Positions 1-12,644 of a DNA stretch of 64,000 nt are shown piece by piece. Made by a program: the position numbers and the translations under genes. The notes beneath the pieces are model-generated. The model had not been told where the DNA came from. It made no database searches and saw only the letters and a list, made by a program, of their open reading frames with translations. Position 1 is the stretch's first letter; each line of letters opens with the position of its first letter. Origin of the DNA: Siniperca chuatsi (taxonomy: Eukaryota; Chordata; Actinopteri; Centrarchiformes; Sinipercidae); the NCBI RefSeq assembly GCF_020085105.1, contig NC_058051.1, forward strand, positions 1,352,001 to 1,416,000. Direction: 5' to 3'.

Positions 1-240
1 TGCCCTCGTGCTATTATCCTCCTGCTCATACTTTGTTCTTGCTTTGCCTTCTTCTTCCAAACTTCATCAACACTCTTGTCTCCCAAGCTCTTCTCTCTCT
101 TCTTCCACATCATCTTTTTTTTTTTTTTGCTTTTCCTTTCCCTCCTCCCCCCTTACTGCTGTTCCTCCTGCATCTCCTGCCTTCCTCGTCATTGACGCTC
201 CTCTCTCCTCACCCTCTGCCTTTTCTGTGTTAGGAATTCT
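1..240. repeat. Pyrimidine-rich low-complexity tract
   Basis: The + strand is dominated by C and T, with runs such as a T run near 116-128 and many TTCTTC and CTCTCT blocks. Open frames here are artefacts of composition (S/P/L/F-rich peptides). Such tracts are common in vertebrate introns and intergenic DNA. I see no gene. Confidence 0.75.
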
Positions 241-904
241 TAGCTGATTTAAACAAAGATTCCTAAAGTGGTCTGTAATAATCCCTTGCAAATGTTACAC
301 CACATGTACTTCAAATATATATTTCATTGTCTATGTAGTTGCGTTTACAATGTGCAGGAATTGAAAATGAAGGGGGTATTTCCCAAATCAGACAAAAGAA
401 AATGCTGTCAATTCGATTTTCGACCCCTTGAAAATTAGATTAGGGCTGCAGCCTGGACTGTAGATATACTGGGCTGATTAGTTCAAGTCTCTAAAATGTT
501 TTATTTATTTGGACTGGTTGTAATTTACTTGTTCAGTTAACTGTTCAATTATATTTTCTGTGAATTTTGTTTACGAGCATGGTCTAAATGGTTCCCAGCC
601 CAGGGGTCAGACTGCAGTAACGTCAGGACTCACGAGATGATTAATGGGATAATAATGCTATGTAAAAGAAGTATTTTTCTGCTGTTTATTTTTCTGACTT
701 TTCTCTCATTTTTGCCTTTTTCTTGTGAAATACTGAATATTGTACGTTCACCTCTTCAGGCCTGATGAAGGATCACTCTCGCTCACAGCTGAGAATATTT
801 GAATGGTTGAATTTTAAAGCTGATTTTATCTGATTGTTAATCGACCTGGATTAACCCAATTTTTGGATCTTGGGTTTGGTGTGGATCCCGCACCCGTCAC
901 CCCC
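241..904. other. No feature recognised
   Basis: AT-rich sequence with no long open frame, splice-bounded exon or familiar repeat that I can support. Confidence 0.5.
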
Positions 905-918
905 ACTCCACTTCCGGA

Positions 919-1484
919 TTGCTTAAATGCAACCTTGTTACAAACACTGCAGTATATATTTTAATATCAAAGCCTCCACTCACCTGTTCACCAGACTGCC
1001 CTGGATGCCTTCAGCTAACGCAGAAGACTTCAGAACTGGAAGGTCGGATCTACAGGCTTTATCAAGTACACGACAACGGCCCTTCTGTCCTCGCAGAGCC
1101 GGAGCCGCCGATCAACAAATCGGTCCACGAGGAAGACCCCTGGCCCAGGCTTGGTGCTAAAGCCAAGAAACGTATTTGTTTCACACAAATTGTGGTCTGA
1201 CAAGAAACGAGGCAGGAACTCCACCAGGCTCTGTCCAGCTAGGAAACAGGTTGGAGATACTGGGGAAGCTGGAGCAACTACAGTCCACTGTGCAGCTGGA
1301 GTCTTCCACCAGCCCACCCCTCGCTTCTGGTCTCTGTGAATCATACATGCACTCCGCCACCTGGGTGGCCAGCTCCAGCTCCAAAACCACAAGCCAATGC
1401 CTCCGTCAGCCCACAACCTTGATTACAGCACTCCAGACTAACTTTTACAGTGGTGGCACTGCTGCGCTTAACTTTTTCATTTAG
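919..1484 (+). pseudogene. Retrotransposon ORF1-like remnant, frameshifted
   Basis: Two overlapping open frames together resemble the ORF1 (gag-like) protein often seen upstream of an endonuclease/reverse transcriptase ORF in fish LINEs. The first frame (919-1200) has a Cys pair (CSPDCPGC) followed by a short helical segment (ELEGRIYRLYQ) and then PWPRLGAKAKK. The second frame (1176-1484) continues with VQLGNRLEILG and a Ser/Thr/Pro-rich tail. In related elements, as I remember them, the PW..LGAK and QLGNRF.(x)L segments lie in one frame, so a frameshift near 1190-1215 is inferred. No reverse transcriptase follows downstream, so this is an isolated fragment. The family assignment is from memory of the motif pattern and is uncertain; a decayed host exon is the alternative. 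Confidence 0.4.
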
Positions 1485-1711
1485 GTGCACCCAATAATAC
1501 ATTTTAAGCGTTACCTTTTTTGGGGGGGCGGGGTAATATATATAGGCTAATATTTTAAAGAATACATTAATACATTACCTTATTTCTATAAGGTTACTTC
1601 TTATTTCTCCATTTTAATTCTACTTAATTCTCCACCTTATTTTAGTGTTTACTCACAAACTACTTTAATCTGCTCACCTTGCTTTTACCTTCAGATCTCT
1701 TATTCTTTTCT

Positions 1712-1712
<1 letters not shown>

Positions 1713-1771
<59 letters not shown>
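1713..1771. repeat. (CA)n microsatellite
   Basis: An uninterrupted CA dinucleotide run of about 29 units, with a second short CACACACA stretch just downstream at 1783-1792. Confidence 0.97.
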
Positions 1772-1773
<2 letters not shown>

Positions 1774-4700
1774 CTGGTCTCCTGCACACACACCGGCTTG
1801 CCTCTTTCTGTTTCTGCTCTGCTGACTTTCTTCATCAGCAGTATATTTTATAAGCAGCAGGTGAGCCGCGTGTGGAGGAGGCTGGTTGTTAGTGACGTCG
1901 CCTATCGAAACGATGCTCTTACAAGCTTTTACAAAACTATGCCATAAGTAGACCTACTCTCTCTGTGTCTCTCTGCAGAGCATGTACGATTGTCAGTAGA
2001 CAGCACGGGGGAGATTGTCCACTAGTTAATCAATCACTTTTCAATTTTTATCAGACCGGCTGAATTTCAAGCGCACTAGTGCGCAATGAAAATGTTTAGT
2101 CGCACTTGACAGATCTTTGGTCGCACCTTGGAGCCCTGTTGATTAAAGGGGACTCGATTACAGGGAATGCCAGAGTAAGTCTCCTGGGTGCCACTGTCGA
2201 GATATAGCTAACAAAGGTTTTAGCAAATGATCCTAAAATTCATAAGGTCATCGTCCTAGGTGTTGTCTATGTGTCCAGTTCTCTTCTGTGGACGCAGGAT
2301 TGGTCGTTTCAGCAGGCTGTTAGCACTGTGCACCTGGCTCTCCTCAGCCCGCGCTGCCCACAGTGTCTCTCATATATTGACAATGTCAACCTTTTCTGGG
2401 ATCGCATGCAGCTGTTCAGAGAAGATGGCATACATCAAAACTGGTCAGGGGCAAAACTATTTTCTGCAAATATATTTTTTAGAGTGGCTCCCACCCACCA
2501 CCACAAATACCATACGGCCACTTGGTCAGCCATGTTTGCATCTTGGGTGCATTTACACATTTTTGTGTGTAAATAAGCATGATCAGAATTCTGTTTCCTC
2601 ACTCCAGACTCATTTTAGCTCAAGTCATGACTCGTTTCAGGAAGCTTCAAAGAGAGACAGACAGACTGCTGCTAATTAGCTGCTGCTTGGCCCATGCTGG
2701 GAGGTCAAATCCTCTAAGTTACGTCTCAGCTTGGTGGAGAGGAAGGGAAGACAGAGGGATGTAATGCTTCGCTCCTGCTGTTCTCTGGTCCCAGAAGGAA
2801 GATCTCTAACCTTTCTCCATCCGCACATCCCCAATCACTCCTCCCTTCACTCGGTCTGCTCATCATACTGAGTAGTAATGGGCCCCCCTAAAGAGTCAGG
2901 AGAACTTCCTTCCTGTCTCCTTCCTGTTGTCCTTCTGCAGCTGATTGCCATGACGGTCTGCTGCAGCGTATTAGAATGGGTTCAGCAAACAGCTCTGTAC
3001 ACTGGGGGTCAGCTGATAGAGGTTCTGAAGGCCAATAGTAATATTATATTTCTGTCAGCAGCAGGGCCTAATGGTGACATAGTCTGTTAGTCTGTCCAAC
3101 ACTTTGGTCTAGAGTAATTGTATGGACAACTACTGTCCAGATTGTCATGAAACTATATATAATTTATATGAAGCATATATAGTCATACTCCCTAGAGCAA
3201 GAACCCGAATCATTTTGGTTACCCCCTTTTATTCATTGCCACCGTTAAGCCAAAATCTATCCTTCATGCTTCGTTCATCCATAATATTCGTTCATACATA
3301 ATATCTCAAGACAAGGGTAGGCAATCATGGTCCTCAAAGGACGACTCTTGTAATTGTAATCCTTATGCCAACTCTTGTAAATCCACTATCAATCACTAGC
3401 AAATGTTGACGGTAAATAGAAGACAGGATGTGAACAGCGATCTCTGCTGTCAAAGACCAACAGTTTGTCAAGAGACCAAGAAGAATGTCAGCATCAGTTG
3501 TTTCAGCAAATGCCCCAAAACTACATAGTTTATGTAAAAGTGAGAAAGCCCTCTTGCAGCTGTAGGAATTTCTCACGTTGAGCCCCAAAGTCTGCAAATG
3601 GAGGCGATCAGGGTGGGGGGACGGTGAACAAAACATCCAACTTGACACAGGAGCAGTTCGGTTTCCTACCGACAGTCAATGCTGGTTTCTTTTAACCATG
3701 ACCATGATTGTTACCTAACCAAGCCTTAAACATAGCAGAGGCAGATCGGGAAACAGTGCTTTGTAGCACTAACGTGTCGTTCTGGAGGGAAATGACCAAT
3801 TGCTTTTTGTGTTTGTTTCTTTAATTTGGAGGACTTCCTGACGTCAAGCTACTTTTGCCTTTGATTCTGAGAAACAGCGTCATTACTGACACACCCAGAA
3901 GAGGCCGTCAGGAAAATGTAAAAACAGATTGTTTCAAGTATTGAACAACCAACCGATGTTGTCTTATTTTTTTGGTGAGGACAGTCTGGTAGCAGATTTT
4001 TTTGGGTACTGTTTTATCTTTAACAAGCATTAATTATTAAATGTATCGATTATTTGCCTCAAACCGTTTTGGGAGTATATTCTCAAGTGCAGCAGACCTG
4101 AAGCACTTGCCTGCCAAAACATTTATTGAGACAGCAAACATTTTATTGAATTTCATTAATGCAAAGTGTGGCTTTAATTAAATGCTCTTCCTCAGGCAGC
4201 AGTACGGCATTTATAGCCACGCCTGTGAACTCCTCCACAAACTCCTGCATTTACCTGTAATGTGTATTTGATGGAGATTAACGAATTCTAAACTTTTTTC
4301 CACTTTTCATTAATTAATACAATAATAAACTAACCCATGTAGAGGGCTGCGAGGGAGGACTTGGACCTCAGTACCTCTCTACGGCCCTTCTTTGGCTGAC
4401 CAAACAAAACTAATTATAGATATGATCACACCCTAAAACTGTTCATTACAACCCCAGAAATGAATGATCAGTGATAAAACTCCTTCATAGACATTTTCTC
4501 AGTATTTTTTCTGACAAACAATATTAGTCTCAAGTCCAGTCAAATGCTGTATAGACAACCACTGTAGTACTGATTAAATGTACTGTAGGGAAATTAGCTC
4601 AGTTTGGGGAATTGAACAAAGTGCATTATGCATCATCATTGCCAGATTCATTTATAACTTGTATGTGTCTGTGCATGAAATTGACCACATACTGTATATT

Positions 4701-6164
4701 GCTCAATAAGTGTATCAGTCAACAACACTGGACTCTAAACTCCTATTCAACATCAAGGGAAATGCAGCTTTTTGAGGGAGTGAAAGACAGACACAGTCAG
4801 AAGCATGGCTTTATTTTTCTGTAACACCCTTCTTATGAGGCACCCCACGGCCTTCATCACATTGCATAATTTCCAAATTGCACTCAGGATCTGATCGCCA
4901 TTTTCTGCCTTGTTGCAGAGTCCACATCTACAGTACAATGCCTGCAATACAGCTAGCTAATGTAATCACATTTTCCAAGGCTGTGCATTAACTAAATGAG
5001 GCGCCAGACTAGGTGAGAGAGCCTGTATGCCGGAGCACTACAACCTTCTTTAACAATCTCACACAGTGTCACTGCAGGAGACTCAGTGCTAGGAAAGAGA
5101 GGGAATAAGTGCAGCATGTTGTGAAATATTAATACTCTACCTCTCATGGGGGATACATTTAGAGTCAATGAATTTGCCCTATTCCTGTTCATGTCACTGA
5201 CAATTTACCATTGTAATTTCTCCTAATCATAGGAGTGGGACTTATGCTCTCCAGCCAGTAGGAGGGGAGTGGAAAGAGAAGCCAGCTTCTAGGATTTGTT
5301 GCTTTCATGCCCTTTCAGCTGGATGAAATGGAATAAAGTGAACATATAGGCACACTCCGGTAAAAGCATCCAGTACCCTCACAGTCATGGCACTTGCAGA
5401 CACCAATACAAAGTACAGTGCTGGAATCAAATGCATACAGTACGTACATGTACACAAGTTAAAATCACAGTTACTGTACACCGTACATCTGTATGATGCC
5501 CAATCAAACCAAGTGTACTATACATGTAAAGAGGTATTATTTGTCAAACATGTCTACATTTTAATGTAGGTCTGTGTAGGGGTAGGCGATATGTGGGTGA
5601 CATTTTCAGGTTGGAAAATCTGGAAAAATCACATCCCTATCTGCTCATTTCTTACGTACCTGCTGCATTTGTTTCTACAGTGGTGTCTGAGGTGGCTGTT
5701 ATGCTTTGTTGTGTGTTTAGCACACCATTCACTTTAAGTACGACGGGTTCGTGCATGAACGACAAATTCAGTTCATTTTGCCATAGACACCGGTTTTACA
5801 ATCGGCCTATCTCACAATGTTAACGAAATTGAAAAATAATTTGTGTATCCTACTCGTGATTTGGATCCGCTCCAAAATCGAATGGGTTCTTCCTTCCTTG
5901 TTTTTCCATAATCCTGCTGGGAGACAAGCAAGCAAACGGCACCAAAAAGCTGCTTGGCTCTCGTGAACATGCATCTGTGCTGCTGCCACATCCATTGTTT
6001 TCTATGTAAGCCCGCACACTGAAGAGTATTATCACAAGTTGACGTAACACATCAGGATACTTCTGTTTTCCAGCACTGACACGCGTCACGCCCCACTCTC
6101 CAGAAGAGCACTACCCAGCTGCTGTACCTCCACTACTTCTTCTGTCTGTATAGTGCTTTAGTGC
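1772..6164. other. Unannotated stretch, no gene recognised
   Basis: Mixed AT-rich sequence. The small open frames (longest about 139 codons near 2260-2679) look like chance ORFs: no recognisable domain, no Kozak-plus-splice pattern. A GGTAGGCGATATG motif near 5581 resembles ends of known fish DNA transposons but has no partner that I can find. Confidence 0.5.
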
Positions 6165-6213
6165 GTTGAGCTGAATGCTAACATCAGCATGCTAACATGC
6201 TCACAATGAACAT
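6165..6213 (+). repeat. Dispersed repeat family A, left part
   Basis: Carries the family's characteristic GAGCT(A/G)AATGCTAACATCAG and repeated GCTAACATG words. The repeat resumes at 6975 after an inserted LINE. The same words recur at about 35.7 kb. I know this as a very common teleost repeat but cannot name its class. Confidence 0.6.
6205..6213 (+). repeat. Target-site duplication, left copy
   Basis: The 9-mer AATGAACAT occurs here and again at 6975-6983, exactly bracketing the LINE fragment. Confidence 0.85.
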
Positions 6214-6974
6214 TTATGTTTTGAGCAACATATCACTAAGCTTGTCCAATCATGTTTCTATCACCTCAGAAATATTGCAACAATCCGATCTATTTTAAAT
6301 CTTAGTGATGCAGAAACTGTTGTGCATGCTTTTATCTCCTCACGCCTCGATTATTGTATCAGTCTGTTCACTCGTCTTAATCTAAAACCTCTGACAGACT
6401 GCAGACTGTACAGAACTCAGCTGCTAGGCTGTAAACCAGGACCCAGAGGTGCGACCACGTCACACCTGGTTCAGCCTCTTTACATCGGCTCCCTGTTGGT
6501 TTCAGGACTGATGTTAAGATCTTGTTGATTACTTTTAAGGCTCTTCATGGCTCCAGATTATATTTTAGACCTTGTAATCCCTTATGAACCTTCACGTAGT
6601 CTGAGATCTTCGGGCAGGGGTCTCCTGTCTGTTCCTGAGTCCAGGATGGAAACTAAGGGGGACAGAGCTTTGGCCTTCAGGGCCCCGAGGCTCTGGAACA
6701 ACCTGCCTGAAGACATCAGGCTGTCTGAGTCAGAGTCTTCGTTTAAGTCTCGTCTCAAAACACATTTTTAATCGGAAAGCAGATCCTGATTTTACCTGAA
6801 CTGGCTGTTTATTTTACTGTTTATTTTATTGCTTTTCTGTATTTCATGTGTTTTATTTCTTTATATTTTGTCATTCACTGTGTTATTTTATTTTTCTTGT
6901 TGTGAAGCACTTTGTACTTTGTTTTGATAAGTGCTCTATAAATAAAGTTTTATTATTATTTTATTATTATTATT
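6214..6974 (+). mobile_element. 5'-truncated L2/CR1-like LINE with complete 3' end
   Basis: Only the C-terminal end of the LINE reverse-transcriptase polyprotein plus 3' UTR is present. Frame pieces read HAFISSRLDYC near 6322, then APDYILDLVIPYEPSRSLRS from 6547, and RAPRLWNNLPEDIRLSESES to about 6770. These are the typical C-terminal motifs of the L2/CR1-type ORF2 of fish. A frameshift separates the two readable pieces (6322-6528 and 6547-6771). The 3' end has TGTGAAGCACTTTGTA, then GCTCTATAAATAAAG and a TTATTA microsatellite tail, as L2-type elements do. It is flanked by a perfect 9-bp duplication, so it arrived by target-primed insertion and has decayed only moderately. It cannot encode an active enzyme. 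Confidence 0.88.
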
Positions 6975-7050
6975 AATGAACATCTTAACATGCTGATGTT
7001 TAGCAGGTGCAATGAACCATTTTAGCCAGTGAGCTTTAGCTCGCTTGTCA
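6975..7050 (+). repeat. Dispersed repeat family A, right part (with right TSD 6975-6983)
   Basis: Resumes with TTAACATGCTGATGTTTAGC, the block that normally follows the left part in this family. A matching CATGCTGATGTTTAG occurs near 35.72 kb. The first nine bases are the right copy of the LINE target duplication. Confidence 0.65.
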
Positions 7051-8450
7051 GTGGTTGGCAGAGGGGCTGATGTACGGTACAGTTTTAATTTACTTACTAA
7101 AGCAGTACACCTATGCAGGTAGATACTGGTATGTCCGTCAGACAACCTTCCCCAAGTGAAACACATAATATGCTGCATTTATGTACATGTTGTCCACTGG
7201 CACAAGCGCCATCTATGTTTTCTATTCCTCCCAAAGAGCACAGGTGGACTGTTGGCGGGTGGCAGGCTTTCACTCGTAAAAACTCAACACATCATCAGGC
7301 AGAACAGAGACATTTCTGTGGTGTGTTATTTCCAACAAAGCTGCTTGATTACCCCTCCTGCATGTTTCATTTCGTGTAATGGAACAATTAGTTGCGCCGT
7401 ACGCCGCTTGTTTATCCGCATACTCAATCCAAAATGGCATAGACTGGAGTAATAGTGCACACTCACCTGCAGCCACTTAGAGGGAAGCCACAGGGACACA
7501 TGGCTGGGAGAGGGGAGAGAGGGGGCACTCATTATTAGATAAATCCTGTGTTTTCCTCTGGATTTCACTACCGTAGGACTCAGGCTAAAATACTTGCAAT
7601 CATGTCTTCAACTCTGCTGCATGGTAATATATGCAAATACGCCATACGTGCACATGCGTTATATCACAGCAGTTCCCAAAGAAGAGCGAGCCAAAGGCCA
7701 ACAGTATCACTTCTGAACAGGGTCACAAAGCAGCAAACCAGGGACTGCTTGTTCACACTGCAGACGTTTCAGGTCTGTCCAAGAAACCTGAACTCCTTCA
7801 CTCCAGGACAATCTCCTAATTAATTATGTACACTCATGAGTCTTAGCAATATTCTAAATAATCACCCTATACTTATTTGGAGTTGTGTTTGTGTCCATTT
7901 GATGAATTTAAGTCCAATATTCCCTCTCTTTTAGCTCTGTTTTTGGTCTCTACCAACTACTGAGAAAAATACTTGGCTTAGCTGCCAAATGCTCCACTCT
8001 GCATCACCATTTATCAGAGCTTACATGTGCCCTAAAACGCAAAGATAACAAGATAAAAGAGGCTAAAAAGCCCAGCAGAGTTGCAGACTTTTGTTTTAAT
8101 TCTCTGTGGGTTCGTCACGACAAACAACCTTTTTCACATTACATGAATTCATTTGATCCATTGCTAATATGAAAAAGATGAATTAGTGCAGCTTTAAGCA
8201 CTGATGTCTAACCAGAAGCTAAAAGGTCTGAGTACTGAACCTAAACAATTAGTGAAAATATTAGTGTCATTACTGTGCTGAATGTCCATCTGTTGTATTG
8301 AGATTCTAAGGTTGAGTTAATTTACCTGTATTTTTATACTAAGACAGATGTTGTTAAAACAAGTGGAGTTGATTGGCTTTGTAAATGGGCATTTCACAGT
8401 AATATTTGCTATAATGAAAAAATCAGTAGGACAATAGGAAAAAAAAACAT
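7051..8450. other. No feature recognised
   Basis: Small overlapping open frames on both strands near 7.1-7.8 kb have no recognisable motifs. No repeat family that I can name. Confidence 0.5.
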
Positions 8451-8621
8451 CCACTTTCTAGTTTCTTTCTGAACTTTCAACCGAATCTCGCAGTCTTCCT
8501 CAGCGAATGAAGTTTGCTCAGCTGTTTTGGAGATTAAATTATCTAAACACACTTACTTGGACACACCACTGAGGAAGACTGTGATTTGAGATTGAGAAGC
8601 TCAGAAAAAGCTAGCAAGTGG
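8451..8621. repeat. Foldback (inverted-repeat) element
   Basis: Two imperfect inverted arms of about 53 bp (8451-8503 and 8569-8621) enclose about 65 bp. The inner ends are perfect: CAGTCTTCCTCAG at 8491-8503 against CTGAGGAAGACTG at 8569-8581. Outer parts match with a few mismatches and small gaps (CCACTTTCTAG against CCACTTGCTAG). This suits a foldback MITE or a long hairpin; I see no clear target duplication. Confidence 0.7.
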
Positions 8622-9778
8622 CACTTGAGTTATTTCAGTCGAACTACTGTTTCCAAGGTCAAGAACGAACTCTCATTAATAATGTTTCACAATGTATTTT
8701 TTCATATTGTATTAATAAATGTGCTTATTTCACAATTTCTTATTTAATGTCAGTTGTTCCATAGTAGGTAAAAGGAGTGTCGCTCAACAATGCAGACAGA
8801 ATGATTAAGCTTGCTGTTGCTGTGAAGCTGCTGCTGGTTTATTCTGCTGCTCTGCCTAACACTGATCAGTTGAAGGCATGCCACTGGTTGTCAAAATGGA
8901 GCTCAATAAATGAACTCAGCATGAGAAATGCCCATTAACTCCCAAATTCAAATGAACTTTAGACTCCTGCAGGTCAGAAACAAAGGAGTTTTCATGAATG
9001 TGGGTGTCATTGGCTTTATTCACTGTTGACAGAATCAGTCGCCTCTAGACTCCCAGTCTAGCAGGCTATGAAAAATGGTGTTAAGTGGCTCCTCCTGCTC
9101 AGCTGGTACACCAGTTGATAGTCACATCCCTTTACCCAGTGATGATGGCGGTCTTGTCCACAATAGACTTATATGATTTATACATTCATAAAGTCATATG
9201 CATTCCCATTTGATAAATTCACAGACTAAACAAACATTTGACCCCTTCTTATTTCGTTAGACATGTGCACGGTTTTTGCATGCTGCTCAGTACATTCCTG
9301 GTTGATCACAAAACTAAATCAAACAGCTTAAGTTTAAAAAAAAAAGAAGATCAGCCACACTTCTTAAAATGGAAAGTGTTTTCCCACAAATGCAGCAACA
9401 GAGTTCACTTCATGGATGTACAACGAACTGGATACAGTGATCCAATATGACCCCATTCATTCCCCACACAGAGGGTTTCTGAGGCTACCGCATTCATTAC
9501 CCACAATATGAATCATAGACTTCTTCTCTGCCTCCACCTGATAAACTACCGGCAAACATAAATAACTAATCATTTATGTTTTTATGACTTGGTTGCTTTT
9601 ATATATACATTGCAAAAACATGTGAAAAACTGCTTCAGAAAGGGTGGCGGCAAAACACTCTCCCCCTACTGCAGAGACCCAGGTTCCATTCGCTGCAGTG
9701 GTTCCTACATGGACACACTTGGTCTTGTGTTCTTTGCACACTTCATGTCCTTGTTGCTGCACTAAACACGAATTACAT
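8622..9778. other. No feature recognised
   Basis: AT-rich sequence without long frames or familiar repeats. Confidence 0.45.
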
Positions 9779-9868
9779 GTGAGGCTGATGGTAATGTGAC
9801 TGTTTTTGTGCAGGTACAGTACTTGGTGATAAATCAAAGTATTAAGCAAACTGAAATTTTGACCTGAT
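9779..9868 (+). repeat. Dispersed repeat family A, internal fragment
   Basis: GAGGCTGATGGTAATGTGAC, then a GTGATAAATCAAAGTATTA block and ACTGAAATTTTGACCTGAT, in the same order as the copies at 37.6 and 57.2 kb. Confidence 0.65.
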
Positions 9869-10699
9869 TGAAAGTAAAGTAAAATAAGTAAATAATAAAA
9901 TAAATACATGAATAAGCAATATGCAAACAGTTTATCTAACTGCCGCTTTATTTTCCCATATAGCATAGACTGTACGAGTGGGACACCATCTTTCATCCAT
10001 CAACTTTTTTCTTCTTTCAACTGGAGATTTGCTGTGACCTCATCAATAACATAGACCATTTCAACTCTTTCTCTCACTATTCTTTGCATCCATTTTCTTT
10101 TAAATTAAAGGTAAATACTGATAAATATTCAGATTTTGTTCTAACACAAACCCAAAACACTGAGTCCTACACATGATGAATGAAAGCAGTGGACAGCAGA
10201 GCATGCCAGTCATCTTGGCCATGGATTACATTGTTTATGGTAATTGTAGCAATCCCTCAAAATTAATGTGGCAATGATTTATTGATGTAAAATACTACAC
10301 ATGGCACCTTCAAAAGCTACCATAACACAGACAGTCTGTCCATTCTTACAGCAGTGCTACACACACACACACACACACGAATACATGATAACTACTTACA
10401 CATCAGATATTCAGAAACATAGCAGGATGTTTTGATCATGACAAAACAGCGGAAGTCATGCTGGAAGTCTTGTTTGTTCCCATGAATGTAAGGCTGTGTC
10501 AATGAAATTTGAATGATATCAAATCTGATTTCCCATCATCCACATTCACAAACAGAGTCACATTCCCCATCACTTCATCGTATAAGCATTTCTCCCTTCC
10601 CCTCGGTACCACCTGCATCCATGTGAGCACCATGTCATCCCAGTCCTGGTTCCTCTCTTTTCTTCATGTCTAGACGCACGATTTATTAAAACACACACA
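9869..10699. other. No gene; contains a short (CA)n at 10359-10378
   Basis: AT-rich DNA with a ten-unit AC run at 10359-10378. No other feature supported. Confidence 0.5.
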
Positions 10700-11650
10700 A
10701 TCTATTAATTCCGTAGGAGACGTGAAAGATGTGGCCCTCCATTGAGTCAGTCTAGTCCCAATTAGCCAGCTCAATCAAATAATGAAGCCAGGAATTACAG
10801 AGAGAATGCTCCATCTGTGATTCTCCACTCCTCCATTCTGTGTATACAGCTGTGCAACTTTACAGGCAGCTAATTTTGGGCTTATCCCAATTATTATGGA
10901 TTTTGTCTTTTCACAACAGCCACTCAGAGTGCGCACATTTTATACACCATTGGGAATATGACCAATTAGGCAAAAAGGTTAAGTCAACCCGAGTTTAACA
11001 AAGAAGTGCATAGTTACATTCTGACAAGTGTTGGAATACCTTTTCTTGCAGAGTTTATTACCGCCCCCCTACAGTGTGGCGGTTTGAAACCTACTGTAGC
11101 ACAGCCCAGTGTTTCGCTAGTGCGCCCAATAGAGAATGGTGCATAGAGAAGCCAGGTGTGTGCTGCAGAAAAAAGATAAAATGACATCAGTTTAATCAGC
11201 TCCTGCCATTTAAAAAGCCCTACCAGGAGGCAAAACCGTAAAAAAGCTGTGGGGTGGTTGAGTCACTTGTGTGGAGCTGGAAACTTTTATTTGACACAAG
11301 TTAATTAGACATGTTCATCTCTTTCATCAAGGCCACCTTTCTCTGCTAAGGTTCCATAACTCGATCCGGCATAATGGCAACACACAGGCATTTTGGCACC
11401 GGTGTCAATCAATGACACTGCTCTGTGTTAACTTACTTCTTTTGTTGCACATTTTTATTCAGTGGCCTTCATTGTTGTAAAGAAGCGGAGAAAGGTTTCC
11501 CAAACTAATTGGATCAACGATTAAGTGGGAGGCATCCCGTCCCACTGAGCAGAAACAATGGCAAAAGAAAGGGTCAACGCAGGCGCCGGCTGAAAACTGA
11601 CACTTGAATTAGATAATGAAGAATAGAGGGCAGAAGAAAGGGAGAGAGGC
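10700..11650. other. Repeat-free block, possible conserved non-coding DNA
   Basis: This stretch lacks the transposon words seen elsewhere. It has many homeodomain-type cores (CAATTAG, TTAATTAG, TAATTGG), a SOX-like AACAATGG near 11555, and E-box-like words. No open frame of note. Whether it is conserved cannot be judged from one sequence. Confidence 0.25.
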
Positions 11651-12644
11651 CTATCGGTGTGAGGTCTTCAAGGAGGTCCAGACTTTACCTCGCCTGGTGT
11701 GGTCAGAGAGACAGTTTTGATTGACTCATGTTGCTTGGCAATATCAGTTTGCATAGAGAAGCTGAATTGTGACATTCTTCGCTTGGTATTATCCCGTTAA
11801 AGGCAGTGAAAAACATTTTTTTACTTACGTGACTTGATTTTCAAACAGGGACCAAGACCCAGCACTATTAGCAAGGACACGTGAAACCTTTGGTAGTAAA
11901 TACGAATGGGTGTCCTTGTGACACTGAAATACAAAGAATTAGAGCGGTGTTTTTTGTCACTGATTAAAAAGACAATCAATAGGCCTTTCTTATTCTCTCA
12001 TTCCACCTGCACTCCATCTGTGTAAGTCGCATTTTTGTTTCTTTACTTGACACGAAACTGCCTGAAATGTTGCAGAGGAGTTCAATCTGATTGGTCTGTA
12101 GTTTCAAAATTTGACTAACATGAACAGCGGCTCTGGACCTTGATATCCACCTTGATTGTCCTGCATTCGGATCAGTGGTGATTGTTACCATGGCAACACA
12201 CCTCTGTGAGGAATACTTATAGTGTGAAATACTCAGCCACTGTAGGTTTGAAAGGTAAGTAGCTTTCTCCCTCTTGGGCTAGCCTGATCGACTGAATCGC
12301 TATTTGGCTTCCCCTGATTCAGTCATTGGGACATTATGTTCATGTTAGCCAATATCTGTCTGAGGGGGAGGGGGATTATTTTGTTTTGTTTTCCCCTAAT
12401 CAGTCAATACAATAGCGAGTTACGTATCCCTTCCGCCAACGTTATTTTCAATCGACGTGGAATCTGCCGTTGCGTACTTCAGGAGCAGCAAAACGTTTTT
12501 CATGATGGTCGAAGAGATATGTTATTTCTGTTGACTTTTAGTGGCCATTTTACTGCTATTCTGGATCTTGGATCTAGCTAGGTAGCTAGCTAGCTAAGTA
12601 GGAAGATGACGTCCCCATGTTGAATTCTGCCTACAAAGCTCTAG
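11651..12644. other. No gene; (TAGC)n-like word near 12575-12597
   Basis: Contains a short TAGCTAGG/TAGCTAGC cluster near 12575 and related CAGTCA-type direct words near 12290-12410 that could be transposon remains. Nothing firm. Confidence 0.4.

Noticed and set aside
1713..1771. Regularly repeated sequence considered as a CRISPR-like array
   Set aside because: Dinucleotide microsatellite without spacers; no array of direct repeats with unique spacers occurs anywhere in the window.
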